From contig JAGGDC010000001.1 in NCBI GenBank assembly GCA_020809425.1, positions 1,302,001 through 1,366,000 on the forward strand: a stretch of 64,000 nt of DNA, in the 5' to 3' direction. The DNA comes from Candidatus Synoicihabitans palmerolidicus (GTDB lineage: Bacteria > Verrucomicrobiota > Verrucomicrobiia > Opitutales > Opitutaceae). Positions 1 to 10,896 of this stretch are shown one piece after another. Each line of letters opens with the position of its first letter. Positions within the stretch are counted from its first letter, which is position 1. The position numbers and the translations under genes were made by a program. A model generated the notes under the pieces. It was not told the origin of the DNA, did not search any database, and was given only the letters and a program-made list of their open reading frames with translations.

Positions 1-96
1 GGCACGACACTGGAGGTGGTGTTGCGCGACGGATTGATCGTGCGGGGTCGCGATGCGCGTGAGGTGGCCGGGTTGGTCCGGGCGTTGACTTCCTGA
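1..96 (+). CDS. tnpA: IS66 accessory protein TnpA, C-terminal end only
   Basis: The frame is open from the first base and ends at the TGA at 94-96. It encodes about 31 residues with the pattern LEVVLRDGLIVRGRD followed by a short helix, which is the usual tail of the IS66 Orf1/TnpA helix-turn-helix protein. TnpA and TnpB are needed for efficient IS66 transposition but their exact roles are poorly known. The N-terminal DNA-binding part is outside the window. tnpB follows 25 bp downstream, as is normal for the family. Confidence 0.7.
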   Translation, partial: GTTLEVVLRDGLIVRGRDAREVAGLVRALTS

Positions 97-121
97 AGCG
101 ATACTGAGGTTTCCGAGCGCA

Positions 122-445
122 TTGAAGATCCACGTGGCGATCGAGCCGGTGGATATGCGCAAACAGTTTGACGGGTTGTGGAGTCTGGCCACGGGCGTGT
201 TGCGCGAGGACCCTCGATCGGGCGCGGTGTTTGTGTTCAGCAACAAGCGGCGCAATCGCATCAAGCTGCTCTACTGGGACGGCACCGGGCCGTGGGTTTT
301 TGCGCAGCGACTGGAGAAAGGTCGCTTCAGTTGGCCGGTGGGCAGCGACCACACGAAGGTCAATTTGAAGCCCGAGGCGCTGACGATGCTGCTGGCCGGA
401 ATCGACCTAAAACAGGGCTGCGAAAAAGCGTGGTTTGAGCGGTAA
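122..445 (+). CDS. tnpB: IS66 accessory protein TnpB
   Basis: A 107-residue protein of the IS66 Orf2/TnpB family. Diagnostic features are the early DMRKQFDGL segment, the basic RRNRIKLLYWD strand and the late LLAGIDL segment. The length is normal for the family (about 105-120 residues), so the gene looks intact. The first in-frame start is TTG at 122; the family usually begins at this point. It lies between tnpA and tnpC and is presumably co-transcribed with them. It is the only intact gene of this element within the window. Confidence 0.9.
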   Translation: MKIHVAIEPVDMRKQFDGLWSLATGVLREDPRSGAVFVFSNKRRNRIKLLYWDGTGPWVFAQRLEKGRFSWPVGSDHTKVNLKPEALTMLLAGIDLKQGCEKAWFER

Positions 446-487
446 AAATCGTTGCCTTAAGTCGTATCCTAAGTACAGATATTAGGC

Positions 488-2080
488 GTGCCGCCTGCCG
501 TCGAACTCTATGCCGAAAACATTGCGCTAAAGGCGGAACTGGCGCAGCGCGATGCCTTGATCGAGTGGCTCAAAAAGCAGATGTTTGGCGGAGGAAAGAG
601 CGAAAAACTCGATCCCGCGCAGCTGCAGATCAAGCTGTCGGACCAGCAAAAACTGGCGGCAGCGGACCAGGGCACCGAGCGGATCAGTTACGAGCGTCGC
701 CGCTCTTCACAGGAGAAACGGCCCCTGCGCGCGGAGACGTTTGCGAAGCTGCCGGTAAGCGAAACCATCGTGATCGAGCCCGCCGAAGTACAGGCCGCGC
801 CGGAGCAGTATGAGCGCATCGGTGAAGAGCGTAGCTTCGAGGTCGATGTGGTGCCCCCGAAGTTGTTCAAGCGCGAGTTCGTGCGTCCGAAGTATCGGAC
901 CAAGGGCAACCGCGATCTAGCGCCGGTGGTGGCGCCGGCACGGGTGCGCCCAGTCGAAGGCGGCTTCGCTTCGGCCGGACTGTTGGCCTGGGTGCTCTAC
1001 TCCAAATACGTGGAACACCAACCGCTTTTCCGGCTCGAAAAGGCGTCCTTGCGCTGGGGCGCTCAGTTATCGCGCCAGAGCATGGCTGAGTGGGTGCGCA
1101 TCGCGGCCATGTGGCTTGAACCGCTTTATCAATGCATGCGCCAAAAGTTGATCGACTCCGGGTATGTGCAAGTCGATGACGTAGCGCGCAGCGCGGAGAT
1201 GGCGTAACCCAGAGCGTAGCGATGGGTGAGCTGAGCGGGTGCCCCGCAGGGGCGGCGAAGCGAACAAACGCCGGTGCGATGCCACGACCCGGATCAAAAA
1301 CGAGGCAAAACCCTACTGAGTTGGTTCTGGGCGCTCAGCGCGCCCAAGGCCGATGTCGTGTTCGATTGGCGAAAGACGCGCCAACACGCCGAACTGATCG
1401 CTTTGATCAAGGGGCTTCAAGGGCGTGCTCCAATCCCACGGGTATGGCGCGTATAAGCCTATGACAAAGCGCACCCCGAGGTCTCGTGGGTAGGGTGTTG
1501 GGCGCACGCGCGGCGTAAGTTTTTTGCCGCCCAGGATGAATCGCCGCGAGTGGCCCAGTGGATCCTCGGGCAAATCGCCCAGTTGTATCATCTCGAAAAT
1601 CTATGGGATGAGGCCGGACTGGATAACTCACAACGCCTCGCTCGGCGTCGTCGCCACTTTACCCGCCGCCTGTATTGGCTGAAGATCGTGGGGATCCGGT
1701 TACCTCAACACGTGCTGCCCAAATCCGGACTCGGCAAAGCCTGTACTTACTTGCTCGAGCAATGGAGCCCGTTGGTCGAACATCTCAACCACGGTCAAAC
1801 CCGTCTGGACAACAATCTGATTGAGAACGCCATCCGCCCCACGGCCCTGGGCAAGAAAAACTGGCTGTTCATCGGACATCCCGACGCCGGCCAACGTTCG
1901 GCCATCATTTACTCGCTCGTAGTCAGCTGCCTGCGCCGTGGCATCGATCCGCTAGATTACCTGCGCGACGTGCTCGGTCGCCTGCCGCAACTGCGCCCAG
2001 GCGCGGACTTGAGCGCCCTGTTGCCCTGCAACTGCAAACCGCCAGTCGACATCGAACTGACCGCCGTAGAGAAGTCGTAA
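488..2080 (+). pseudogene. tnpC: IS66 transposase TnpC, interrupted
   Basis: The N-terminal part (488-1180) carries the coiled-coil leader and the KQMFGGGKSEKL motif of IS66 TnpC and runs to YVQVDD. An 87-bp insertion (1181-1267) with a TAA follows. The same frame then resumes with TPVRCHDPDQKRGK and LLSWFWAL. Around 1405-1456 the best family match (GVLQSHGYGAYK) is in another frame, so two compensating indels are likely; the main frame itself has a TAA at 1454-1456. From 1457 it continues through GCWAHARRKFF and RLDNNLIENAIRP, which contains the conserved Glu region, to a proper stop at 2080. The gene cannot make a working DDE transposase. Confidence 0.88.
1181..1267 (+). repeat. 87-bp hairpin-rich insertion inside tnpC
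   Basis: Removing exactly 1181-1267 joins YVQVDD to TPVRCHDPDQ, the expected IS66 sequence, in the same frame. The insert is 87 bp (29 codons) but contains TAA. It holds a 5-bp stem with a 3-nt loop (GCCCC 1241-1245, GGGGC 1249-1253) and a looser inverted pair (ACCC 1207-1210, GGGT 1224-1227). Two adjacent hairpins without coding capacity resemble a REP-like or MITE-like unit. No second copy was noticed in this window. Confidence 0.65.
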
Positions 2081-2167
2081 CGTTTACGATCAAGGCATCA
2101 TCACGATGTCTCCTCCATTATCGTGACGTTTGCTATCCGTTCATGGGGTCTTTTCTCGGACGCTTAC

Positions 2168-2515
2168 AACGAATCGGTGCCTCCGATGGACCGTAACCCG
2201 TTCCAACCTCGCGCCCTTCGTTCCTTTGTATGTTCGAACCGATGTGAAGAACGAGCGAGGACGGCGCCGAATGCAGCCTCCGAGAATGGACCATAGAGTT
2301 CGTCGCAGGAGGCTGGATTCGGCGCGATTGCACATGCGAGGTAAATGCCTTGAATGATGCTCGCCAGGGTGCGGTGCAGACGGCCGTCTGCACCGCACGG
2401 CAACCCAGAGGCCGATTTGTTACCCGAGGATTTACCTCGAACAGAAGCCCTGGGACCGGGTTACCGACCTGGTTGAATTCGAACCGCTGAGAGAGCCCTG
2501 AGCTCGTATAACAAG
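2168..2515. other. Non-coding stretch between the IS66 end and the IS110 transposase
   Basis: No convincing gene is present. The stretch includes a perfect 30-bp palindrome at 2369-2398 and a GC-rich stem-loop near 2455-2473 (ACCGGGT pairing with ACCTGGT through one G-U). IS110-family elements encode a guide (bridge) RNA in the non-coding end before the transposase gene, so part of this segment may be that end. The RNA assignment is inference from position and potential to fold. Confidence 0.4.
2369..2398. repeat. Perfect 30-bp palindrome
   Basis: The arms 2369-2383 and 2384-2398 are exact reverse complements with no spacer. The centre is CGGCCG. It lies about 118 bp before the IS110-type transposase start. 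It could be a stem of the element's non-coding RNA, a transposon-end structure or a terminator without a T-run. Confidence 0.7.
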
Positions 2516-3435
2516 ATGGAGCAAACCACCCCTGAAAATCAAATCACCTATGTTGGTGTGGATATCGCCAAAGATCGTCTCGACTACCCCGTCGATGATA
2601 CTCGCTGTGCCCACGTCGGAGAACACCCACCGAGGCCACCGAGCCTTGATCAAGCATCTCCCAGAGCCTGCCCAATGCCCGGGTCGTATGCGAAGCGACT
2701 GGCGGCTATGAGCGTGCCATTGTCGCCGCATTGCTTTTGGCTCAGATCCAAGTCTGCGTGGTCAATCCAGGGCGTGTGCGCGCCTTTGCCCGCGCCGCCG
2801 GCTTGCTCGCCAAGACCGACCCATTCGACGCTCAACTGTTGCGCCGCTTTGGGTTACAAATGAAGCCATGCCTGCACCGTGCCCTCGACGAAGCGGCCGC
2901 AACCTTGCGTGAGCTGCTCGACTATCGCCGGCAGATCAGTGATCAACTCGTCGCCACAGGCAACCGGTGCGAGTTGGCCGGACGCATTTTGCGTGAACGC
3001 TTTGAGACCCTGCGGACGTTATTAGCCACCTAGCTCGAACAAACCGATGCGCTGATGAAAACGCACATCCACTAGGACGACAGTCTACGCACCAAAGCCG
3101 CTCGACTGCGCGAACTCCAAGGCGCAGGGCCCGTGCTCGCCGGCCACCCTGCTCGCCTACGTGCCTGAACTCGGAAAGATTGAATCGGGCCCACTCGCCG
3201 CTCTGATCGGTGTGGCCCCTGTTCGCCCACGACAGCGGGCGTCATTCCGTGCGCCAGGTCCTCTAGATGGCGACGGTCTCTGCCATCCGATGTAACCCTG
3301 TCATGCACGCGTTTTATCGGGCGCCTCGTTGAGGCTGGGAAACTGAATAAAATAGCCCTTATCGCGGTCATGCGCCAAATGCTACATGCCCTCAATCTAT
3401 TGGCCGCTAATCCCAACTGTGTCCTTGTTCGCTAA
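2516..3435 (+). pseudogene. IS110-family transposase, degraded
   Basis: The N-terminus has YVGVDIAKDRLD, the first catalytic Asp motif of the DEDD (RuvC-like) domain of IS110 transposases. The frame then shifts. VCVVNPGRVRAFARA and KTDPFDAQLL (the distal DEDD motif) follow in a second frame from about 2731. Two in-frame TAG codons (3031-3033, 3073-3075) interrupt the linker. The C-terminal Transposase_20 part is scattered over further frames. The end is recognisable as the MLHALNLLAANPNC stretch and a stop at 3435. Several independent lesions make this inactive. Confidence 0.85.
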
Positions 3436-3528
3436 CACCGCTGCTTCTGTCACATTCCACTTCGGACTTTAGGTTCAACGAGAGTGGGTGAGCAATCCTG
3501 CGGATCAAACTCGCCCCACTGAACTCCT

Positions 3529-3563
3529 AAAAAACGCCCCGCCCCGCAAAGCGGGACGAGGCG
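3529..3563 (-). terminator. Rho-independent terminator of groEL
   Basis: On the minus strand a GC-rich stem (pairing 3535-3547 with 3551-3563, GCAAAGC at the turn, a few mismatches or G-U pairs) is followed directly by six T residues. It starts 36 bp after the groEL stop codon and is correctly oriented to end the groES-groEL transcript. Confidence 0.8.
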
Positions 3564-3598
3564 TCGTAATTAACTGTGGATACAAGGATCGTGCTGGC

Positions 3599-5245
<1,647 letters not shown>

Positions 5246-5289
5246 ATATCTTAAATTTTTAAGTTAAACGTGTAATTGATTTTTGAGTA

Positions 5290-5586
5290 TCAAGCGATGA
5301 TGCCGAGGATGTCGTCCTCACGCACCAACTTGAACTTCTGACCGTCGAGCTTCACCTCTGAACCGCCGTAAGGGCTGAGGAGCACCATGTCGCCGACTTT
5401 GACTTCGAAAGGAGTGGCATTGCCAGACTCGTCCTTCTTGCCAGTGCCGAGCGCGATAACCTTGGCCTCCTGTGGTTTTTCCTTGGCGGAATCCGGGATG
5501 ATGATGCCTCCGCGGACTTGTTCTTTTTCTTCGAGGTGTTGCACGAGCACGCGATCGCCGATGGGCTTAATGCTTACTTTAGCCAT
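5290..5586 (-). CDS. groS: Co-chaperonin GroES (Hsp10)
   Basis: A 98-residue protein forming the heptameric lid of GroEL. Diagnostic features are [10 protein letters not shown] at the N-terminus, the mobile loop with [13 protein letters not shown], and the C-terminal [12 protein letters not shown] and EDDILGII strands. It is full length and undisturbed. It sits immediately upstream of groEL on the same strand and about 100 bp downstream of dnaK. The 5587-5687 gap contains an imperfect inverted repeat around CTGAATATTCAG without a T-run, so read-through from dnaK cannot be excluded. Confidence 0.97.
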   Translation of the reverse strand: MAKVSIKPIGDRVLVQHLEEKEQVRGGIIIPDSAKEKPQEAKVIALGTGKKDESGNATPFEVKVGDMVLLSPYGGSEVKLDGQKFKLVREDDILGIIA

Positions 5587-5687
5587 ATGATTGTAGTTTT
5601 GGTTGTTTGTGGTAGAATTGGACTACTCGTCGTTGATATAACGGCAGGCCACGGACTGAATATTCAGCCACACAGCCCGCCTAAAAC

Positions 5688-7631
5688 TTAACTCTTTTTC
5701 TTATCGCCTTCGTCGACGACTTCGAAGTCGGCATCGACGACATCGTCAGCCTTCTTCTCAGACTTGGGCTCGGATCCGGCTTCAGCACCTCCAGCGGCTG
5801 CTGGATCAACGCTCGCAGCTTGCGCCGCTTCCGCGGCCTTGGCGTAGAGTGTCTGACCGACTGTGGAGAGATTCTCCATCGCCGCCTTCATCTTTTCGAC
5901 ATCGCCAGACTCCAAGTCCTTCTTCGCATCGGCAATCGCCGGCTCGATCTTGGCCTTGATGTCATCAGGTAGCTTGTCGCCGTTTTCCTTAAATGTCTTC
6001 TCCGTCTGGTAGATGGTCGAAGCGAACTGATTCTTGGTCTCTACGGATTGCTTGTTCTTCTTGTCTTCCTCCGCATGCAGTTCGGCTTCCTTGGTCATCT
6101 TGTCGACCTCTTCCGTTGAGAGACCGGAGGAACCTTGGATGGTGATCTTCTGCTCTTTGTTGGTGCCCTTGTCCTTGGCGGTAACGTGGAGAATACCGTT
6201 GGCATCAATGTCGAAGATAACTTCGATTTGTGGCGCACCACGCGGTGCCGGAGGGATGCCATCGAGACGGAAAGTGCCGAGGGACTTATTGTTTTTCGAC
6301 ATCGGACGCTCACCCTGCAGAACCACAATCTCAACCGACGGCTGATTGTCCGAGTACGTCGAAAACGTCTGCGACTTCTTGGTTGGAATGGTGGTGTTGC
6401 GGGAGATCATCGCCGTGGACACGCCACCGGCTGTTTCGATTCCGAGCGTCAACGGGGTGACGTCGAGCAAAAGTAGATCGCGTACGTCACCTTGGAGCAC
6501 ACCACCCTGGATCGCAGCGCCAATGGCCACAACCTCGTCCGGGTTCACACCTTGGTGCGGCTGCTTGCCAGCCAGTTCATGAGCCATCTCGACGACCTTG
6601 GGCATACGGGTCATACCGCCCACCAGCACGAGTTCATCAATACCGGATGATGTGAGGTCCGCGTCCTTCAAGCAGGCCTTGAAGGGAGCCAAGGTCCGGG
6701 CGAATAGAGAATCGCACACCTGTTCCATCTTGGAACGGGAAAGCGTGATATTAAGGTGCTTCGGTCCACTCGCGTCGGCCGTGATGAAGGGAAGATTGAT
6801 GTCCGTGGAGTGAGCAGAGGACAACGCGATCTTCGCCTTCTCCGCCTCTTCCTTGAGACGTTGCAACGCCATCGGATCGCTCCGCAGATCAATACCCTGC
6901 TCCGATTTGAAGGAGTCAACGAGCCAGTTGATCAACGACTCGTCCCAGTTGTCTCCACCGAGATGAGTATCACCGTTGGTCGCCTTTACTTCGAAGACAC
7001 CGTCACCGATTTCGAGAATAGACACGTCAAAGGTGCCACCACCCAGATCGTATACTGCAATTCTCTCTTCCGACTTCTTGTCGAGCCCATAGGCCAAAGA
7101 AGCCGCCGTCGGTTCGTTGATGATACGCAGAACTTCCAAGCCGGCGATTTTACCCGCATCCTTGGTCGCCTGACGCTGAGCGTCATTAAAGTAGGCAGGC
7201 ACCGTGATCACAGCTTGGGTTACTTTGTCGCCGAGGTAGGCTTCCGCGTCAGCCTTCAGTTTCTGCAGCACAAATGCGGCGATCTGCTGTGGGGCAAAAC
7301 TCTCCGTCTTGTCCCCAACTAAGACCTCAATGTAAGCGTCGTCGCTCTTTCCCGATATTACCTTGTAGGGGAGATTTTTCACCTCCTCCTGCACTTCGGA
7401 GAACTTGCGACCAATCAAACGCTTGGCCGAAAAAATCGTGTTGCGCGGGTTGGTGACCGCTTGGCGCTTGGCCGCTTGGCCAACCAACCGTTCACCCGTC
7501 TTCGTGAAAGCGACGATGGATGGCGTGGTGCGGGCGCCCTCCGCGTTGGGAATAACCACCGGCTCGCCGCCTTCCATAACGGCCATACAAGAGTTGGTGG
7601 TGCCTAGATCAATCCCAAGAATGCGGCTCAT
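5688..7631 (-). CDS. dnaK: Molecular chaperone DnaK (Hsp70)
   Basis: A 647-residue Hsp70. The ATPase domain has the [13 protein letters not shown] phosphate loop, [27 protein letters not shown] and [11 protein letters not shown]. The substrate-binding domain has [15 protein letters not shown], and the tail ends in [12 protein letters not shown] plus lysines, as in most bacterial DnaKs. I place the start at [10 protein letters not shown] (7631) because GGAAG lies a few bases before it; a second ATG at 7643 would add four residues. It heads a leftward heat-shock group with groES and groEL. dnaJ and grpE are not in the window. The gene is intact. Confidence 0.98.
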   Translation of the reverse strand: MSRILGIDLGTTNSCMAVMEGGEPVVIPNAEGARTTPSIVAFTKTGERLVGQAAKRQAVTNPRNTIFSAKRLIGRKFSEVQEEVKNLPYKVISGKSDDAYIEVLVGDKTESFAPQQIAAFVLQKLKADAEAYLGDKVTQAVITVPAYFNDAQRQATKDAGKIAGLEVLRIINEPTAASLAYGLDKKSEERIAVYDLGGGTFDVSILEIGDGVFEVKATNGDTHLGGDNWDESLINWLVDSFKSEQGIDLRSDPMALQRLKEEAEKAKIALSSAHSTDINLPFITADASGPKHLNITLSRSKMEQVCDSLFARTLAPFKACLKDADLTSSGIDELVLVGGMTRMPKVVEMAHELAGKQPHQGVNPDEVVAIGAAIQGGVLQGDVRDLLLLDVTPLTLGIETAGGVSTAMISRNTTIPTKKSQTFSTYSDNQPSVEIVVLQGERPMSKNNKSLGTFRLDGIPPAPRGAPQIEVIFDIDANGILHVTAKDKGTNKEQKITIQGSSGLSTEEVDKMTKEAELHAEEDKKNKQSVETKNQFASTIYQTEKTFKENGDKLPDDIKAKIEPAIADAKKDLESGDVEKMKAAMENLSTVGQTLYAKAAEAAQAASVDPAAAGGAEAGSEPKSEKKADDVVDADFEVVDEGDKKKS

Positions 7632-7868
7632 GCCATCTTCCAAGCAAGCTATGTGCCTTGAGCATAATATTACTATATTACAATGCTAATCATAGGTTTA
7701 CCACTTCTAGCCAGCCGCCTCCCTATCGCATTCGCATTGAATTAAGAGCCACTATGACTCACTTCCTGTCACACTGTGCGCCTCCCGACTTCCGGTGTCA
7801 CACTGCGTCTCGCACTTGCGCCCGGTACCGCAAACCGTAGCTTCAGCGCCGTGGAAATTGAAATAATC

Positions 7869-8515
7869 GTGCCCGACGAAATTGCCGTGATGACCCTACT
7901 CGAGGTCGCTTTCTTTCCGCAGGCACTTATGCCTTTGCACATCTTTGAGCCGCGCTACCGCTTAATGCTGAAGACCGTGCTGGCTTCTCACCGCATCTTT
8001 GCCATCGCCGGGCTACACCCAAATTCCGATCCCTCCGAAGAAAGAGGCCAACGAATCGCGACCGCTGGTATTGTACGTGCGTGCAACAGCAACCCCGACT
8101 GGAACCTTCAATGAATTACCCGCGTGGAATGCCTCGAGACCCTCCAGGAAGACCCCTTTCGGACTCGTGCAGATCAAAGCGCTCGCCAGCATTTCGGGCG
8201 CAACTGACTCCGCCAATCTGCGCCTGCGTAAACGGGTCCAACGTTTCATTTCTCTCAAGCGTCAGCTGGGCGCTCCGTGCCCGATGGGTTTACCCAGTTT
8301 CTCCAGTCGGTGAAAGACCCCGAAACTTTGGTCGATTTGGCCGCATTTACCCTCTGTGATAACCCCGATCTCAAGCAACGCTTGCTCGAAACCCTCAACG
8401 TGACTCAACGGCTGGAAATCTACGGTGCAATCACTCCGCTCCGACGTGGCCACCCTTGTCTCTGCAACGTAAATTCCAAGGTCAGCTGCCCGACGACGAT
8501 ATCGTTAACAACTGA
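7869..8515 (+). pseudogene. LON peptidase N-terminal-domain protein, frameshifted
   Basis: The first segment reads LLEVAFFPQALMPLHIFEPRYRLML, the classic opening of stand-alone Lon substrate-binding (LAN) domain proteins. The reading frame then changes at least three times. VQIKALASISGA and RKRVQRFISLKRQLG are in a second frame. FTQFLQSVKDPETLVDLAAF and DLKQRLLETLNVTQRLE are in a third. The final LQRKFQGQLPDDDIVNN before the TGA at 8513-8515 needs another change. Reassembled length is about 215 residues, as expected for the family. Such proteins are peripheral, so loss is plausible. A GTG at 7869 is the likely start. Confidence 0.8.
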
Positions 8516-8558
8516 CAGAGAACATTTTAGACCTGCCAGCCCGCACGGAACTAAACAC

Positions 8559-8634
8559 TGGAGCCGCTTATCGGAGTCGAACCGATGACCTACTCATTAC
8601 GAATGAGTCGCTCTACCAACTGAGCTAAAGCGGC
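8559..8634 (-). tRNA. tRNA-Thr (anticodon CGT)
   Basis: On the minus strand the acceptor arm GCCGCTT pairs with AAGCGGC. The D-arm has AGCTCAGTTGGTAGAGC. The anticodon stem ACTCA/TGAGT encloses loop TTCGTAA, giving anticodon CGT, which reads ACG. The T-arm contains GGTTCGACTCC and the CCA end is encoded. The total is 76 nt with all canonical features. An integrase-like scrap lies just beyond it, which suggests past use as an integration site. Confidence 0.97.
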
Positions 8635-8762
8635 AATTATGTGCGGTAGAATGATTTATAAATCTCAGCCTGTGGGCTTTCTACACTCCCATTATACACG
8701 GAAACCAATTGAACCTAGACAAGGAACGGTCTTGGGCGACAATAAAGGCTCAGAACCTGTAA

Positions 8763-9104
8763 CGCCACAAGGGAAACTATTACTACGGACGCTTCACAAT
8801 TGCGGGCAAGAAAAAATGGTTGGCCTTGAAAACGAAGATGTTCACCACCGCGAAGCTCCTCCTGTCCGGCGAGGGGAAGAAGTTCGTCGAACTTCGACAC
8901 CGCGGAGCGACCGCTTATGCGATCAGCACAAATTTCACCGGACTGGTCGTATCGCACTTGGATGGGGTCGACGCCGACGCAACCGCCCCCCCCGCCAAGA
9001 CGAAAAAGAACCGGCACGAAGAAGTGATGCGGATCACAATACATGGGCTGGGTTTGAAAATTACCCATGCCCCCGGGGTCAATCATCATGATCTTTTGTT
9101 GTAG
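8763..9104 (+). pseudogene. Integrase-like N-terminal remnant beside tRNA-Thr
   Basis: The frame at 8763-8870 encodes GNYYYGRFTIAGKKKW followed by LALKTKMFTTAKLLL. This resembles the N-terminal arm-binding part of phage-type tyrosine recombinases (a Y-x-x-R-F strand, a K/W strand, then L-x-T-x-x-x-x-A-K). There is no start codon in frame, no catalytic domain and the downstream part (to the stop at 9104) is unrecognised. Its position next to a tRNA gene supports the idea of a decayed integrated element, but the family call rests on about 40 residues. Confidence 0.4.
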
Positions 9105-10727
9105 GAATGGGAACGGATGGCGCGCAGGGAGATATGCGTGGAATGTTGGCAGGATTCGAAGACGTGCGGCAGGGGCCGCTCGGGCCAGTGTTGGGCGCAG
9201 ACGCGTAGCAGGACGCTGCGCAAAAGGGCGGAGGTTGGCCAGGGCGTTGACGGTTGCGGGTACGCGAGTGGTCTTCGCGCCAGCAGGCGTCGCGGCGCCA
9301 GTGGTTGCGGATCGCCACTCCGCCCCAGTGCCCGCCAGATCAAGGCGAGCATTTGCGCAGGGCTGCGTTCTGCGGGTGCCAGGCTGCTGGCGTAGGCGCG
9401 TTGCTCGCAACTTTCGGTGAGGTCGCGTTTTCGCACCGTGGTTTTGTCCACGAGCACCAGGCTGCGCAGCCCGGGGTAGTCGGCTTGCGAGGGCGTGGCC
9501 ACCACCACGGACACCCGCCAGGTGGTCACGCGGCCCCGACTCGGATCGGTCAGCTCAAAAAGGGGGTGGAACGGTCCGGGCGCGCTGGACCAGCGCGCTC
9601 AGCTGGGGTTGGTTGCCTTTGATCTGGAGCACATACTCGCTGCCTTTTCCCACGATGGTGCGGGCCTGCTCGCGGGTGGCGTGCAAGGCGTCGCCGGTGT
9701 GACGATCTGCTCGTCCAACGACGCGGCGGCCAACACCTCACCGGCGCGGGCCTGTTCACTGCGCGAGGTGTTTGCCTTTTGATCGACGATGGCCAGGGCG
9801 AGCGCTCCGGGCAGGGCACCGGCGTGGGCTCTGAGCCAGCGGTTGTGAGGGCCTGGGCAAAGGTCTCCGGATCGAGCCGGGTGAGCACGTCGTAAAATAC
9901 GCTGTAACTGGGGGCCAGGCGGACCTTTTTGCCGGCCTCACGGGGCAGGGCCAGGGCGAAGCGCTGGTCTTGGTCGAGCAGGTTGGCCATACGAGCGATC
10001 GACGCGATGTCGCGCCGGCCGGCCAGCAGCGCGAGCGCCAGGGTGCCGGTGGGCGCGCGGCGCAGTCCCGCCCGGCAGTCCTCGGGCAAAGCGGGGTCGG
10101 GGGCGCTCAGCAGGGCCTTGGCCGAGGGGTGCAGGGGCCGCAGCAGCCACAGGTGCTTGGGTTTGCCGTGCTCGCGGTAAAAGTCGCCTCGGTGCCGTTC
10201 GTAACCCTGGCTGGTCCCGACCGGCTCCCACGCGGAGGCCTTGTAGCACGTGCCTTGGTAGGCCTCCGGGTCGGTGAAGGTCTCGGCTAGCAGCGGCCGA
10301 TAGCCGAAGCGTTCCTGCCAATGGCCCGGCAACGTGCGCACCGCCGCCGCGAGCACCTGGGAGGCGAAATTGGGCTCCTCGCCGCGCTTGGTGAGCAGTA
10401 GAAAGCGGCGGTTTTGCACCACCAGGGAAAGCCGCTCGACCCGGCGGGTCGCATCCCAGCCCACCCACCGGTCCCGGTCCTTGAGCGCGTAGCAGGCCGG
10501 ACCCCACGCCAGCAGCGCCACACCGCCCGCCCCCCTCTTTCGACAATCTGGCGCAGGTAAGCGCCCACCGAATGCCCGGATCCCAAGTAGTGCCGCTCGT
10601 GCAGCTGCGCGTCGAACCACTCCTGCTCGGCCGCAGTGGCCATGCGCACCCCCACGTTTCGATCCCAGTGCTTCTGCTCCGGGTTTGCGTTCGTCGCTTC
10701 CCTTTCCGTTTTACCTTTAGATTTCAT
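9079..10727 (-). pseudogene. DUF4338 (DruA-like) domain fused to an ISAs1-type transposase, frameshifted
   Basis: The N-terminal half has HYLGSGHSVGAYLRQIV, WVGWDATRRVERLSLVV and FTDPEAYQGTCYKASAWE with HRGDFYREHGKPKHLWL, the pattern of DUF4338/DruA proteins. The second half has RAPTGTLALALLAGRRDIASIA, SVFYDVLTRLDPETFAQAL and GKGSEYVLQIKGNQP, typical of ISAs1-family DDE transposases; the tail RNHWRRDACWREDHSR resembles their last catalytic region. Frame breaks occur near 10530 (a C-run in the plus strand), near 9830-9840 and more than once after 9640. The usual first-Asp DGK segment was not found, so an internal deletion is possible. No terminal repeats were identified. Confidence 0.72.
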
Positions 10728-10851
10728 CCCACTGCAACAGATCGAAAATCGTCCAAATGGTTTAGCTCAAAGTTACACCGCTGACCTTCAATCACTTCAC
10801 CCGTCACGGGACAAGACCATACCTCCCATCCCCAACGTCTCTAATCGCCGG

Positions 10852-10880
10852 TTGACACCCTCGGGTGCCAACTTAATTAT
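10852..10880 (+). promoter_or_regulatory. Possible sigma-70 promoter of the PpiD-like gene
   Basis: A perfect TTGACA (10852-10857) is followed after 17 bp by AATTAT (10875-10880), a four-of-six match to the -10 consensus. It lies 17 bp before the ATG at 10897, which leaves only a very short leader. This is consensus matching only. Confidence 0.3.
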
Positions 10881-10896
10881 TACTTTCTCTCTTTCC

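Larger units (their letters stand above)
1..2167 (+). mobile_element. IS66-family insertion sequence, left end outside window
   Basis: The order of a TnpA-like tail, TnpB and a long TnpC is the standard three-gene IS66 layout. The left end lies before the window. The right end is probably at 2167: the bases GGACGCTTAC (2158-2167), read inward from the end, give GTAAGCGTCC, which resembles known IS66 tips. The element is inactive because tnpC is split by a small insertion and further frame changes. The target duplication (usually 8 bp in this family) cannot be tested without the left flank. Confidence 0.8.

Noticed and set aside
5630..5685. Terminator between dnaK and groES
   Set aside because: The inverted repeat around CTGAATATTCAG is imperfect and lacks a T-run.
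5587..7860. CIRCE heat-shock operator before groES or dnaK
   Set aside because: No TTAGCACTC-type inverted repeat was found in either upstream region.
9079..10727. A Druantia defence system
   Set aside because: Only a DruA-like domain is present and it is fused to a transposase; no DruE helicase or other Druantia partners lie nearby.
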